Source: Burkholderia thailandensis E264 (lineage in GTDB: Bacteria; Pseudomonadota; Gammaproteobacteria; Burkholderiales; Burkholderiaceae). Taken from it: DNA of 64,000 bases. Positions 42,372-52,457 of this stretch are shown one piece after another (positions within the stretch are counted from its first letter, which is position 1; every line of letters begins with the position of its first letter). Below the pieces are notes generated by a model. It did not search any database. It was not told the origin of the DNA and worked only from the letters and a program-made list of their open reading frames with translations. Both the position numbers and the translations under genes were made by a program. Where the stretch lies: contig NC_007651.1 of assembly GCF_000012365.1 (NCBI RefSeq), positions 2,976,001-3,040,000 of the forward strand. Direction: 5' to 3'.

Positions 42372-44375
42372 ATGAACCGCAGAGCAATGGATGACGACAC
42401 CCTACGGAACCCGAGCGTGAACGACTTCATCGACGACCCGGCCGCGCACCGCCGCGGCACCGTCCGGCTGACCGCCGCGCAGGCGCTCGTGCGCTACCTG
42501 GCCGCGCAGCGCGTCGCGACGGACGGCGGCGGCACCTCCGCCCACGACGGCGAGCCCCTGTTCGGCGGCGTGTTCGCGATCTTCGGACACGGCAACGTCG
42601 CGGGCCTCGGCGAAGCGCTGCATCAATACCGCGACGCGCTGCCGACCTACCGCGCGCACAACGAGCAGGCGATGGCGCACAGCGCGATCGCGTACTCGAA
42701 GGCGCACATGCGCCGCCGGATGATGGCCGTGACGACGTCGATCGGCCCCGGCGCGACGAACCTCGTCACCGCGGCCGCGCTCGCGCACGTGAACCGGCTG
42801 CCGGTGCTGCTGCTGCCGGGCGACGTGTTCGTGTCGCGCGCGCCGGACCCGGTGCTGCAGCAGATCGAGGATTTCCACGACGGCGCGATCTCGGCGAACG
42901 ACGCGTTCAAGGCCGTGTCGCGCTACTTCGACCGGATCGTGCATCCGGCCCAGTTGCTCACCGCGCTGCCGCGCGCGCTGCGCGTGCTGACCGACGCGGC
43001 GCTCTGCGGCCCCGTCACGCTCGCGCTGCCGCAGGACGTGCAGGCGATGGCGTACGACTACCCGGCCGAGTTCTTCGCGCCGCGCGCCGTCGCGTTTCAT
43101 GCGCCCGCACCCGTCGAGGCGGAGCTCGACGCGGCGCTCGCGCAACTGCGCGCGTCGGCGCGGCCGTTCATCGTCGCGGGCGGCGGCGCGCTGTACAGCG
43201 AAGGCGGCGCCGCCGCGCTCGCCGCGTTCGCCGAGCGCCACGGCATTCCGGTCGGCGAGACGCAGGCCGGCAAGAGCGCGCTGCCGTGGGACCACCCGCT
43301 GAACGCGGGCGCGATCGGCGTGACGGGCTCGCCCGCCGCGAACGCGCTCGCGCACGACGCCGATTGCGTGATCGCGCTCGGCACGCGGCTGCAGGATTTC
43401 ACGACGGGCTCGAACACGCTGTTCGCGCAGGCGCGCGTCATCGGCATCAACGCGAATGCGTTCGACGCGCTGAAGCATCGCGCGTCGATCGTGCAGGCCG
43501 ACGCGCGGCTCGCGCTCGATGCGCTCGGCGCGCGCCTCGAAGGCTGGCGTGCCGACGCCGCGTGGACCGCGCGCGCGCAAGCGCTTGCCGGCAACTGGCG
43601 CGACGCCGTGACGGCCGTCACGCACGCGCCGCCGCGCGCAGGCGCGCTGCCGTACGACGCCGATGTGATCGGCGCCGTCCAGCGCTCGGCGCCCGATTCG
43701 GCCGCGCGCGACATCGCCGTGTGCGCGGCGGGCACGCTGCCCGCCGAGCTGCACAAGCTCTGGCGCGCGGCGGTGCCAGGCGGCTATCACGTCGAGTACG
43801 GCTATTCGTGCATGGGCTACGAGATCGCGGGCGGCCTGGGCGCCAAGCTCGCGAAGCCCGAGCGCGACGTGATCGTGATGGTCGGCGACGGCAGCTATCT
43901 GATGATGAACAGCGAGATCGCGACGTCGGTGATGCTCGGCGCGAAGCTGATCGTCGTCGTGCTCGACAACCGCGGCTACGGCTGCATCAACCGGCTGCAG
44001 CAGGCGTGCGGCGGCGCGCCGTTCAACAACCTGTTCGACGACTGCGTGCAAGGCCCGCTCGGCGCGCCGCGCATCGATTTCGCCGCGCACGCGCGCGCGC
44101 TCGGCGCACACGCGGAGCACGTCGCCGACGTCGCCGCGCTCGAAGCGGCGATGGCGCGCGCCCGCGCGTCCGATCGCACGTACGTGATCTGCATCGATAC
44201 CGATCCCGCCCGCACGACGCCCGACGGCGGCTGGTGGTGGGAAGTCGCGGTGCCCGAAGTGTCGCCGCGCGGCGCGGTGCGCGACGCACGCGCGAACTAT
44301 GAGCGGCACGTGGCCGCGCGCGCCGCGGCCGCCCCCGCTTCGTCTTCACCCTCTACCCCGGAATCATCGACATGA
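42372..44375 (+). CDS. iolD: 3D-(3,5/4)-trihydroxycyclohexane-1,2-dione acylhydrolase
   Basis: 667 residues, ThDP-dependent enzyme that opens the inositol-derived ring to 5-deoxyglucuronate. Three ThDP-fold domains are visible: an N-terminal PYR domain (FGIFGHGNVAGLGEAL-like; YRAHNEQAMAHSAIAYSKA), a central domain, and a PP domain with VGDGSYLMMNSEIATS binding Mg-diphosphate. The start at 42372 has GGAG 7 bases before it; an ATG 5 codons later is possible. It overlaps iolE by 4 bases (ATGA). Confidence 0.95.
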   Translation: MNRRAMDDDTLRNPSVNDFIDDPAAHRRGTVRLTAAQALVRYLAAQRVATDGGGTSAHDGEPLFGGVFAIFGHGNVAGLGEALHQYRDALPTYRAHNEQAMAHSAIAYSKAHMRRRMMAVTTSIGPGATNLVTAAALAHVNRLPVLLLPGDVFVSRAPDPVLQQIEDFHDGAISANDAFKAVSRYFDRIVHPAQLLTALPRALRVLTDAALCGPVTLALPQDVQAMAYDYPAEFFAPRAVAFHAPAPVEAELDAALAQLRASARPFIVAGGGALYSEGGAAALAAFAERHGIPVGETQAGKSALPWDHPLNAGAIGVTGSPAANALAHDADCVIALGTRLQDFTTGSNTLFAQARVIGINANAFDALKHRASIVQADARLALDALGARLEGWRADAAWTARAQALAGNWRDAVTAVTHAPPRAGALPYDADVIGAVQRSAPDSAARDIAVCAAGTLPAELHKLWRAAVPGGYHVEYGYSCMGYEIAGGLGAKLAKPERDVIVMVGDGSYLMMNSEIATSVMLGAKLIVVVLDNRGYGCINRLQQACGGAPFNNLFDDCVQGPLGAPRIDFAAHARALGAHAEHVADVAALEAAMARARASDRTYVICIDTDPARTTPDGGWWWEVAVPEVSPRGAVRDARANYERHVAARAAAAPASSSPSTPESST

Positions 44376-45292
44376 GCGCACCCGACATCCGTATCGGCAT
44401 CAATCCGCTGTCGTGGATGAACGACGACCTGCCGTCGCTCGGCGGCGAGACGCCGCTCGCCGTCGCGCTGACCGAAGGCCGCGAGATCGGCTACGACGGT
44501 TTCGAGCTCGGCAACAAGTTTCCGCGCGAGCCGCAGGCGCTGAAGGCCCTCCTCGCGCAATACGATCTGTCGCTCGTGTCCGGCTGGTACTCGGGCCGGC
44601 TCGCCGAGCGCGGCGTGCAGGAAGAGATCGACGCGGTCGGCCCGCATCTGGAATTGCTCGCGAAGAACGGCGCGAACGTGATGGTCTACGGCGAAGTGGC
44701 CGGCACGATCCAGGGCTCGCCCGCGCCGCTTTACCAGCGCCCGCGCTTCGTCCACGACGCGCAATGGGACGCGTACGCCGAGCGCGTCGACGCGTTCGCG
44801 CGCTATACGCTGTCGCAGGGCGTGCGGCTCGGCTACCACCATCACATGGGCGCGTACGTCGAATCCCCCGCCGACGTCGACCGCCTGATGGCGAGCACGA
44901 GCGACGCGGTGGGCCTGCTGTTCGACGCCGGCCACATCACGTTCGGCGGCGGCGATCCGGCGGCCGAGCTCGCGAAGCACATCGGCCGCGTGTGCCACGT
45001 CCATTGCAAGGACGTGCGCCCGGCCGTGATCCGGCTCGCGCGCAACCGCAACTGGAGCTTTCTCGACGCGGTGATCGCCGGCGCGTTCACGGTGCCGGGC
45101 GACGGCTCGATCGATTTCCCGACGATCGTCGACATGCTCAAGCGCCACGGCTATCGCGGCTGGCTCGTCGTCGAGGCCGAGCAGGACCCGGCCGTCGCGC
45201 CGAGCTACGCGTATGCGCAAAAGGGCTACCGGACGCTGCGCGCGCTCGTCGACGCGCCGCTCTCGCCCGTCGATCACAAGGAGGCGGCGTAA
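44372..45292 (+). CDS. iolE: Myo-inosose-2 dehydratase
   Basis: 306 residues, TIM-barrel xylose-isomerase-like fold. It dehydrates scyllo-inosose to the trihydroxycyclohexanedione used by IolD. Metal-site segments FDAGHITFGGGD and RVCHVHCKDVRP are intact, as is the VEAEQDP end. The start overlaps the iolD stop by 4 bases and the TAA stop overlaps the next ATG (TAATG), so translation is coupled. Confidence 0.95.
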   Translation: MSAPDIRIGINPLSWMNDDLPSLGGETPLAVALTEGREIGYDGFELGNKFPREPQALKALLAQYDLSLVSGWYSGRLAERGVQEEIDAVGPHLELLAKNGANVMVYGEVAGTIQGSPAPLYQRPRFVHDAQWDAYAERVDAFARYTLSQGVRLGYHHHMGAYVESPADVDRLMASTSDAVGLLFDAGHITFGGGDPAAELAKHIGRVCHVHCKDVRPAVIRLARNRNWSFLDAVIAGAFTVPGDGSIDFPTIVDMLKRHGYRGWLVVEAEQDPAVAPSYAYAQKGYRTLRALVDAPLSPVDHKEAA

Positions 45293-46095
45293 TGAGTCTG
45301 CTCGTCAAGGGCGCGGGCGACGGCATGTCGATCGCGCGCGTCACGCCGGAATCGGCGCACTGGAAGCACGTCGGCTTCGCCGCGTATCGGCTGAAGGCGG
45401 GCGAGGCGGTCGAGCTCGCCGAGGCCGCGCGCGAGATGTGCATCGTCGTGCTCACCGGCACCGTCGACATCGAAGTGGGCGACGGCACGCGCTGGACCGA
45501 GCTCGGCTCGCGCGACAGCGTGTTCGACGGCGTCGCGCCGTACGCGCTGTACCTGCCGCCGAAGCGCTCCGTCACCGTGCGCGCGTCGCGCGACGCGGAG
45601 CTCGGCGTCGCGAGCGCGCCCGCGACCGGCCGCTATCCGGCGCGGCTCATCAAGCCGTCGCAGATGCAGCGCTCGGTGCGCGGCAGCGGCGCGAACACGC
45701 GCTACGTCTGCGATATCCTGCCGCAGACCGAGCCTGCGGAGTCGCTGCTCGTCGTCGAGGTGCGCACGCCGTCCGGGCACTCGTCGAGCTATCCGCCGCA
45801 CAAGCACGACACCGATAACGTGCCCGTCGAGAGTTCGCTCGAGGAAACGTACTACCATCGCGTGCATCCGCCGCAGGGCTTCGTGTTCCAGCGCGTGTAC
45901 ACCGATTCGCGCGACATCGACGAATCGATGGCCGTCTGCGATCACGACGTCGTGCTCGTGCCGCGCGGCTATCATCCGGTCGTCGTGCCTTACGGGTATG
46001 AGTCGTACTATCTGAACGTGATGGCCGGGCCCACTCGCGTGTGGCACTTCAAGAACGATCCCGCGCACGAGTGGATGCTGAGCGGCGGGCGTTGA
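45292..46095 (+). CDS. iolB: 5-deoxy-glucuronate isomerase
   Basis: 267 residues, double cupin. It converts 5-deoxyglucuronate to 5-keto-2-deoxygluconate for IolC. The metal-binding His cluster is seen at SSYPPHKHDTDNVPVESSLE with YYHRVHPPQGF following. It is the last gene of the inositol operon; no iolA or iolI follows, as the next gene is convergent. Confidence 0.95.
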   Translation: MSLLVKGAGDGMSIARVTPESAHWKHVGFAAYRLKAGEAVELAEAAREMCIVVLTGTVDIEVGDGTRWTELGSRDSVFDGVAPYALYLPPKRSVTVRASRDAELGVASAPATGRYPARLIKPSQMQRSVRGSGANTRYVCDILPQTEPAESLLVVEVRTPSGHSSSYPPHKHDTDNVPVESSLEETYYHRVHPPQGFVFQRVYTDSRDIDESMAVCDHDVVLVPRGYHPVVVPYGYESYYLNVMAGPTRVWHFKNDPAHEWMLSGGR

Positions 46096-46159
46096 CGGCC
46101 GAACGGCGGCGCCGCGAGCGGCTCGCCGCGCGGCGTTCGTCGCCCGGCGCGCCCGCCCG

Positions 46160-46864
46160 TCAACCGACGCTGAGCCAACGCTCGACGATGCCCGCATCGA
46201 GCGCCTTCGCCGGGCCGTCGTAGACGATCCTTCCCCGCCCCATCACCGCGACCCGCGACGCGAGCGCCGGCGCGAGCTGCATCCGCTGCTCGATCAGCAG
46301 CAGCGCGACGCCTTGCGCCTTCGCGCCGGCGAGACACGCGCGAACCTGCTCGACCGCGAGCGGCGCGAGCCCTTCGGCCGGCTCGTCGGCGATCAGCACG
46401 CGCGGCGCGCCGATCAACGCGCGCGCGAGCGCGAGCATCTGCTGCTCGCCGCCCGACAGCACGCCCGCCTTCGTTCGCCAGCGCTCGGCGAGCATCGGGT
46501 AGCGCTCGCGCGCGGCGTCGAGCGCCGCGCGCGCGGCGGCGCCCGACACGCCGCGCAGGCCGAGCCGCAGATTGTCCTCGACGCTCAGGAGCGCGAACAC
46601 GTCGCGGCTCTCGGCGACGTAGCCGACCCGATGCCGCGCGACCGCGAACGTCGGCGCGCCCGCGACGTCGATGCCGTCGACGCGCACCGTCCCCGCAACC
46701 CGCACCATTCCCATGATCGCCTTCGCGAGCGTCGAGCGGCCCGAGCCGTTGCGCCCGACGAGCGCGACGGCCTCGCCCGCCGCGATCCGCAGATCGACGC
46801 CGTCGAGCACCGGCAGCGCGCCGTATCCGGCGCGCACGCCGCGCAATTCGACGAGCGCGCTCAT
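46160..46864 (-). CDS. LivF-type ABC ATPase with altered Walker A
   Basis: 234 residues, single ABC domain of the hydrophobic amino acid transporter (HAAT) class. The Walker A reads GRNGSGRST: the usually invariant Lys is Arg43 (codon CGC at 46736-46738, minus). The signature LSGGEQQMLALARAL and Walker B RVLIADEPAEGLAP are normal. Either ATP binding is weakened, or Arg is tolerated with the intact LivG-type site carrying hydrolysis. It starts within the fusion gene's stop (ATGA). Confidence 0.88.
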   Translation of the reverse strand: MSALVELRGVRAGYGALPVLDGVDLRIAAGEAVALVGRNGSGRSTLAKAIMGMVRVAGTVRVDGIDVAGAPTFAVARHRVGYVAESRDVFALLSVEDNLRLGLRGVSGAAARAALDAARERYPMLAERWRTKAGVLSGGEQQMLALARALIGAPRVLIADEPAEGLAPLAVEQVRACLAGAKAQGVALLLIEQRMQLAPALASRVAVMGRGRIVYDGPAKALDAGIVERWLSVG

Positions 46865-49086
46865 CGCTCGAACGCCTCGCCGAGATACGCGGCGCGCACG
46901 GCCGCGTTCGCGCGGATCGCGGCGGGCGAGCCGGTCGCGACCAGCTCGCCGCGCACGAGCACCGACACGCGATCGGCGAAGCCGAACACCGCATCCATGT
47001 CGTGCTCGATCATCAGCACCGTCTTGCCCGCCGTCGCGCGGCGGATCAGCTCGATCGTGCGCCGCGCCTGCTCGCGGCTCATCCCGGCCGTCGGCTCGTC
47101 GAACAGGAATACCGACGCGCCGCTCGCGAGCGCGAGCCCTACGTCGAGCGCGCGCTGCTCCGCGTAGCTCAGGCTGCCCGCGAGCGCGTCGCGGTGCGCG
47201 GCGAGGCCGATCGACGCGAGCGCCGCGTCGGCCGCGCGATCGATCGCGGCAGAACCGGCGAGCCGGTTGCGCCAGCGGCGGCGCTCGCGCGGCGCGTGCA
47301 ACGCCGCGCATCGCAGGTTGTCGTAGACGGTCATCCGCGCGAACACGCTCGTCTGCTGGAAGCTGCGCGCGAACCCGAGGCGCGCGACCGCATGCGGCCG
47401 CCGCCGCCCGAGCTCGACGCCGTTCATCGCGATGCGGCCGTGCGTCGGCGCGAGCGCGCCCGCGATCAGATTGAAGAGCGTCGACTTGCCGGCGCCGTTC
47501 GGGCCGATCAGCGCATGACGCTCGCCGTGGCGGATCGTCAGATCGACGCCGACGAGCACCGGCGTCGCGCCGAACGACTTGCCGACGTTCGTCATGCGCA
47601 GCGCGGGCGGCGCGCTCGCCGTGCGCACGCCGAGCGCGCCGGGATCGGCCTCGGCCGCTCCGGCGGCGGTGGCCGTCGCGAACGATGACGATGGCGATGA
47701 CGATGACGCGTCGCCGGGCGCGCCCGCAACGCGGCGCATGCCTGTCGCGCCGGGCGCGCTCGCCGCATCGGCCGGGTCGGCGGCGTGGGCTGCGTCGCCT
47801 GGGCCCGGCGCAACCGATGCGCCTGACAGACCGCATGCATTCGCCCCGTCGGCGTCCGACGCGCCCAGGCGATGCGCGCCGCGCCGCAGCCGCGCCGCAT
47901 GCGCGAGACCGGCCGCGAGCGCGGCCGCGATCGCCGCGATCCCCCAGCCGAGCGGCGCGAGCGCATCGAATCGCCAAGGCCCGATAACGGCGCGCCGCCC
48001 GTCGTCCTGCGCGAACTGCAGCGCATACGCAAGCTCGACGGCGAACACGATCGCGACGCCGCCGGCCAGCGCCGCGCCCGCGCCGAGGAGCGCGCCGAAG
48101 AACCCGCTTCGTCCATCGAAGCGCGCCGCGCGCCGCCGTCGCACGCGCCACCAGCCGCTGGCGCCGCCCGGCGCGGCGAGCACGACGGCGACGAACAGCA
48201 GCCCGAGATACAGCAGCCACGCGCGCGACACGCTCGCGACGAACACGCTGAAGAACGTCAGCAGCACCGCGCCGACAACGGGCCCGAAGAACGCCGTCGC
48301 GCCGCCGATCACCGTCGCGAACAGCACCGCGCCCGAGCGCAGCATCCCGACGCTCTCCGACGTCGCGACCTCGACGTCGATCAGCGTCAGCGCGCCCGAC
48401 ACGCCGGCAAAGAACGCGGCCGCGATCGCCATCGCGTAGCGCACGCGGCGCGGATCGGTGCCTAGCGCGGCGACGCGCGCCGGATTGTCGCGCACCGCGT
48501 TCGCGAGCCGCGCGAACGGCGTACGCACGAGCACGCGCATCGCGACCGCCGCGGCGACGCACCAGACCGCGATCAACGCATACGCATGCATCGGCTTGCC
48601 GAAATCCCATGCGGCGAGCGCGGGGCCCGCCGCGCGATCGATCGACACGCCGCCCGCGCCGCCGAACCAGTCGGGCACGCTCCACGCGGCGGCCGCGACG
48701 AGCTCGCCGAGCCCGAGCGTGATCATCGCGAACGCGGTGCCCGCACGGCGCGTCGCGACGAAGCCGAACAGCGCGCCGAACGCCGCGCCCGCGACACCGC
48801 CCGCGAGCGGCACGAGCGGCAGCGGCAGGCCGTAGCGATTGAATCCGTGCGCGGCGACGAACGCGCCGAGCCCCGCGAACGCCGCGTGCCCGAACGACAG
48901 CAGCCCCGTCGTGCCGAGCAGCAGGTTGTACGACAGCGCGAGCACGATCATCGCGGCCGTCTGCGCGAGATAGCCGAGCATCCAGCCGCGCGGCCACGCG
49001 AGCGCGGGCACGACGAGCAGCGCGACGAGCGCAAGCCATGACAGCGCTTCCGGCAGGCGGCTTCGCGCCGCGTTCGCGCTAGACAT
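46861..49086 (-). CDS. LivM-LivG fusion: HAAT permease with C-terminal ATPase
   Basis: 741 residues. The LivM permease domain (~10-310) carries MIVLALSYNLLLGTTGLLSF and LIDVEVATSESVGMLRSG. Two further hydrophobic segments (~330-355 and ~385-405) and an Ala/Gly/Ser/Asp-rich linker (~415-495) with runs such as SSSSPSSS follow. The LivG ATPase (~500-741) has Walker [17 protein letters not shown], signature LSYAEQRALDVGLAL, Walker B FLFDEPTAGM and H-loop IEHDMDAVF. Fusions of these subunits occur, but the linker is long and repetitive. It overlaps livH (49079) by 8 bp. Confidence 0.9.
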   Translation of the reverse strand: MSSANAARSRLPEALSWLALVALLVVPALAWPRGWMLGYLAQTAAMIVLALSYNLLLGTTGLLSFGHAAFAGLGAFVAAHGFNRYGLPLPLVPLAGGVAGAAFGALFGFVATRRAGTAFAMITLGLGELVAAAAWSVPDWFGGAGGVSIDRAAGPALAAWDFGKPMHAYALIAVWCVAAAVAMRVLVRTPFARLANAVRDNPARVAALGTDPRRVRYAMAIAAAFFAGVSGALTLIDVEVATSESVGMLRSGAVLFATVIGGATAFFGPVVGAVLLTFFSVFVASVSRAWLLYLGLLFVAVVLAAPGGASGWWRVRRRRAARFDGRSGFFGALLGAGAALAGGVAIVFAVELAYALQFAQDDGRRAVIGPWRFDALAPLGWGIAAIAAALAAGLAHAARLRRGAHRLGASDADGANACGLSGASVAPGPGDAAHAADPADAASAPGATGMRRVAGAPGDASSSSPSSSFATATAAGAAEADPGALGVRTASAPPALRMTNVGKSFGATPVLVGVDLTIRHGERHALIGPNGAGKSTLFNLIAGALAPTHGRIAMNGVELGRRRPHAVARLGFARSFQQTSVFARMTVYDNLRCAALHAPRERRRWRNRLAGSAAIDRAADAALASIGLAAHRDALAGSLSYAEQRALDVGLALASGASVFLFDEPTAGMSREQARRTIELIRRATAGKTVLMIEHDMDAVFGFADRVSVLVRGELVATGSPAAIRANAAVRAAYLGEAFER

Positions 49087-50014
49087 CGGCGCGCTCGCCG
49101 AACAGGCCGCGCGCGCGGCACGCGAGCACCGCGACGAGCAGCAGATACGGAATCAGCGGTGCGAGCTGCGCGAGCGTCAACGCGCGCCACGCGTCGGGCA
49201 GCGCGATGCCCGCCCACTGCGCCGCGTCGCCGAGCGATGCGCGGCTCGCCGTCGCGAACGTCTGCGCGCAGCCCACCGCGAGCGATGCGACGAGCGCGCC
49301 CGCGAGCGAACCGAGCCCGCCGATCACGATCACCGCGAACACGACCGAGCCGAGCGTCTGCGCCATCGCGGGCTCGATCACCGCGAGCGGCGCGCCGATC
49401 ACGCCGGCGAGCGCGGCAAGCGCGGTGCCTGCGGCGAACACGAGCGTCATCACGCGCGGCACGTCGTGGCCGAGCGCCTCGACGGCCGCGCGATGCGTGA
49501 GCGCCGCGCGCACGACGAGCCCGGTCTGCGACACGCGCAGCACCGCCCACAGCGCGCCGAGCATCGCGAACGACACGCTCGTCATGAACACGCGATAACG
49601 CGGGAAGACGGCGCCGTAGACGGTGAACGCCGCGCCGTCGAGCACGGCGGGCACGGGCGCGGTGAGCGGCGCGAGCCCCCACACGAGCTTCACGCCTTCG
49701 CCGATCAGATACGCGAGCCCGAACGTGAGCAGCAACTCGTCCAGATGGCCGCCCGACCGCACCCGCCTGAGCAGCGTGCGCTCGCAGAGCGCGCCGAATG
49801 CGCCGACGGCGAGCGGCGCGGCGACGAGCGCGACCCAGAAGCTCGTGCGCGCGGCGATCGCGCAGCCGGCGTACGCGCCGAGCATGTAGAAGCTCGCATG
49901 CGCGAAATTGAGCACCCCGAGCATGCCGAAGATCAGCGTGAGCCCCGCACACAGCATGAACAGCAGCAGCCCGTAGCTCAGGCCGTTCAGCAGATTGACG
50001 ACGATCGACTGCAC
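49079..50014 (-). CDS. LivH-type branched-chain amino acid ABC permease
   Basis: 311 residues from the GTG at 50014, only 4 bases after the thioesterase stop, so translation is coupled. About eight helices; the family motif LLLFMLCAGLTLIFGMLGVLNFAHASFYMLGAY and VFAVIVIGGLGSLAGALVAS are present (quoted spans are parts of a continuous N-terminal and a mid-protein block). It pairs with the LivM half of the fusion protein. Substrate unknown. Confidence 0.9.
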   Translation of the reverse strand: MQSIVVNLLNGLSYGLLLFMLCAGLTLIFGMLGVLNFAHASFYMLGAYAGCAIAARTSFWVALVAAPLAVGAFGALCERTLLRRVRSGGHLDELLLTFGLAYLIGEGVKLVWGLAPLTAPVPAVLDGAAFTVYGAVFPRYRVFMTSVSFAMLGALWAVLRVSQTGLVVRAALTHRAAVEALGHDVPRVMTLVFAAGTALAALAGVIGAPLAVIEPAMAQTLGSVVFAVIVIGGLGSLAGALVASLAVGCAQTFATASRASLGDAAQWAGIALPDAWRALTLAQLAPLIPYLLLVAVLACRARGLFGERADV

Positions 50015-50018
50015 CGCG

Positions 50019-50468
50019 TCAGGCCGCCTGCGCGACGAGCGGCGCGAGCGCGGCGCGCAGCGGCTCGGGCAGCGGCACCGGCCGGCGCGTCGCGCGATCG
50101 ACGTACACGTGCACGAAATGCCCTTGCGCGGCGGCCGACGCTTCGCCGTGCGCAAAGAGGCCGATCTCGTAGCGCACGCTCGACGAACCGAGCCGCGCGA
50201 CCCGCAGCCCCGCTTCTACGCACTGCGGAAACACCAGCGGCGCGAAATAGTTGCACTGCGTCTCGACGACGAGGCCGATCGTCTCGCCGCGCTCGACATC
50301 GAGTGCGCCGCGGCGAATCAGGTATTCGTTGACGACCGTGTCGAAGTAGCTGTAGTAGACGACGTTGTTCACGTGCCCGTAGACGTCGTTGTCCATCCAG
50401 CGTGTCGTGATCGGCAGGAAATGGCGATAGGCGCTGCGCGGCAGCGGAACGGGTTTGGTCAAGGACAT
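50019..50468 (-). CDS. Hotdog-fold acyl-CoA thioesterase (4-hydroxybenzoyl-CoA thioesterase type)
   Basis: 149 residues. The motif [18 protein letters not shown] carries the catalytic Asp and the HVNN box of YbgC/4HBT-like thioesterases. The start ATG at 50468 fits the family N-terminus, although no strong ribosome site precedes it. Its position directly before livH suggests that the imported compound is metabolised as a CoA thioester, or that it shares expression only. The substrate is not predictable. Confidence 0.87.
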   Translation of the reverse strand: MSLTKPVPLPRSAYRHFLPITTRWMDNDVYGHVNNVVYYSYFDTVVNEYLIRRGALDVERGETIGLVVETQCNYFAPLVFPQCVEAGLRVARLGSSSVRYEIGLFAHGEASAAAQGHFVHVYVDRATRRPVPLPEPLRAALAPLVAQAA

Positions 50469-50691
50469 GTCGGAGCGGTGCGAAGAGACGGTTGCTTGAC
50501 GACGGGTTGGAAATGGCCGCCATGGCCGGACGGTTGCACGGCGGCGGCGGCGATGGCAGCGATGGCGGCGGCGCGTTCGCCGCGCGTCGACGGGGCGCGT
50601 GAACGCGGCCGCCCAAACGCCCGTGAACACGCGTGCGACAACACCGGCGAACAGGTCCGCCCAGTCGCCCGCGACGCAACGCGCGCCGCCG

Positions 50692-51840
50692 TCACAGCGA
50701 TTCGACGAGCATGCGCCGGTAGTCGTCGGCCGACGCGACGCGCGGATTCGTCTTGTGGCAATGGTCGGCGAGCGCGCCTTCGATCACGTGGTCGAACACA
50801 CGCTCGTCGACGCCCATTTGCGCGAGGCCCGTCGGCAGGCCGAGGCGCGCCGTCATGTCGTGCAGCGCCTGCGGCAGGTCCGCGTTCTCCGGCAGGTTCA
50901 TCACGCGGCGCATCCGCGCATAGCGGCGCTCGGCGACGACGCTCGGCGCGTGCTCGTTGAAGCGCAGCACTGCGGGCAGCACGACCGCGTTCAGCGTGCC
51001 GTGATGCAGCGACGTCTTGCCGTTCACCTTCACGCCGCCCAACGGATGCGACAGCGAATGCACGCAGCCGAGCCCTTTCTGGAACGCCATCGCGCCCTGC
51101 ATCGACGCGCTCATCATCGCGAGGCGCGCGGCGCGGTCGCCGCCGTCGTGCGTCGCGCGCTCGATGTGCGCCCACGCGCGCTCGAGGCCGTCGAGCGCGA
51201 TGCCGTCGGCGGGTGGATTGAACGCCGGCGCGAGAAACGTTTCGATGCAGTGCGCGATCGCGTCCATGCCGGTCGCCGCCGTGAGCCCGGGCGGCAGGCC
51301 GAGCGTGAGCGACGGATCGCAGATCGCCGCCTTCGGCAGCAGATGCCACGAATGGAAGCCGAGCTTGCGGCCGTCGGCGAGGATCAGGATCGCGCCGCGC
51401 GCGACCTCGCTGCCCGTGCCCGACGTCGTCGGCACCGCGATGAGCGGCGCGACGCCCGCGCTGATCCGGCCGCTGCCGCCCTCGATCGTCGCGTATTGCG
51501 TGAGCGGCGCGGGATGCGTCGCCGCGATCGCGACGCCCTTCGCGAGATCGATCGCCGAGCCGCCGCCGACCGCGACGAGCCCGTCGCAGCCTTCGTCGCG
51601 ATAGCGCTGCGCGGCGGCGAGCACGGCGGCTTCGGTCGGATTCGACGGCGTGTCGTCGAACACGGGCAGCGCGCCGAGGCCGAGCGCATCGAGCGCGCGA
51701 TCGACGAGCCCCGCGGCCGCGACGCCCTTGTCCGTCACGACGAGCGGCCGCGCGATGCCGCTGCGCGCGCACTCGGCGCCGAGCATCGCGAGCGCGTCGT
51801 CGCCGAGATGGATGTGCGTCAGGTAATAGATATAGGCCAC
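50692..51840 (-). CDS. Iron-containing alcohol dehydrogenase
   Basis: 382 residues from a GTG with AAGGAG 8 bases upstream. NAD-binding [14 protein letters not shown] and [11 protein letters not shown] are followed by the metal ligands in [19 protein letters not shown], the [11 protein letters not shown]is, HSLSHPLGG and a later LHHGTLNA His. This is a group III alcohol dehydrogenase. It lies 223 bp upstream of the thioesterase on the same strand and may head the transporter cluster. The oxidised substrate is unknown. Confidence 0.9.
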   Translation of the reverse strand: MAYIYYLTHIHLGDDALAMLGAECARSGIARPLVVTDKGVAAAGLVDRALDALGLGALPVFDDTPSNPTEAAVLAAAQRYRDEGCDGLVAVGGGSAIDLAKGVAIAATHPAPLTQYATIEGGSGRISAGVAPLIAVPTTSGTGSEVARGAILILADGRKLGFHSWHLLPKAAICDPSLTLGLPPGLTAATGMDAIAHCIETFLAPAFNPPADGIALDGLERAWAHIERATHDGGDRAARLAMMSASMQGAMAFQKGLGCVHSLSHPLGGVKVNGKTSLHHGTLNAVVLPAVLRFNEHAPSVVAERRYARMRRVMNLPENADLPQALHDMTARLGLPTGLAQMGVDERVFDHVIEGALADHCHKTNPRVASADDYRRMLVESL

Positions 51841-52029
51841 CGGAAGTCTCCTTCGATCGTGCTCGTTCGAATCGCCCCGCCGCGCGGCGCTGGACAAGCG
51901 GCCGCCGTCCGGGCGAACATGCGACGCCGGGCGCGGCGCACGCGGGGCGTGCCGCACAGAAAAGCATAGATTGCGGCAAATTCCAAGGGGCGCGGCGCAA
52001 GGACATTTTCACATCGACGAGGAAACATC

Positions 52030-52365
52030 ATGGCAGATCCGCAGCTCATCACGACCGCTTTCGACCTCCCGGGCTACCGGATCGAACGCTCGCTCGGCGT
52101 CGCGCGCGGCATCGTCGTGCGTTCGCGCTCGATCGTCGGCACGTTCGGCGCATCGATTCAAACGCTGTTCGGCGGCAACATTTCGCTCTACACGTCGCTG
52201 TGCGAGCGCGCGCGGCAGGACGCTTACGAACGGATGATCGAAGAGGCGCGGCAAATGGGCGGCAACGCGATCGTCGGGATGCGCTACGACGCGACCGAGA
52301 TCGCGTCCGGCGTCACCGAGGTGCTGTGCTACGGCACTGCGGTGCAGGCGGTGCGCGCCGGCTGA
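52030..52365 (+). CDS. YbjQ-family (UPF0145) protein
   Basis: 111 residues with GAGGAAACATC before the ATG. It matches the YbjQ family of pentameric small proteins ([45 protein letters not shown]). The family is named a putative heavy-metal-binding domain by annotation, but a function is not established. It is monocistronic, converging on the NUDIX gene. Confidence 0.85.
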   Translation: MADPQLITTAFDLPGYRIERSLGVARGIVVRSRSIVGTFGASIQTLFGGNISLYTSLCERARQDAYERMIEEARQMGGNAIVGMRYDATEIASGVTEVLCYGTAVQAVRAG

Positions 52366-52457
52366 CCCCGGCATCGCGGGCGGGGCGCGGGACGCGCATT
52401 CCGCCGGCTCGCCGCGGTGCTCGCGGCTTGCGCCCGCCCGTCATTCGCGATCGTGCT

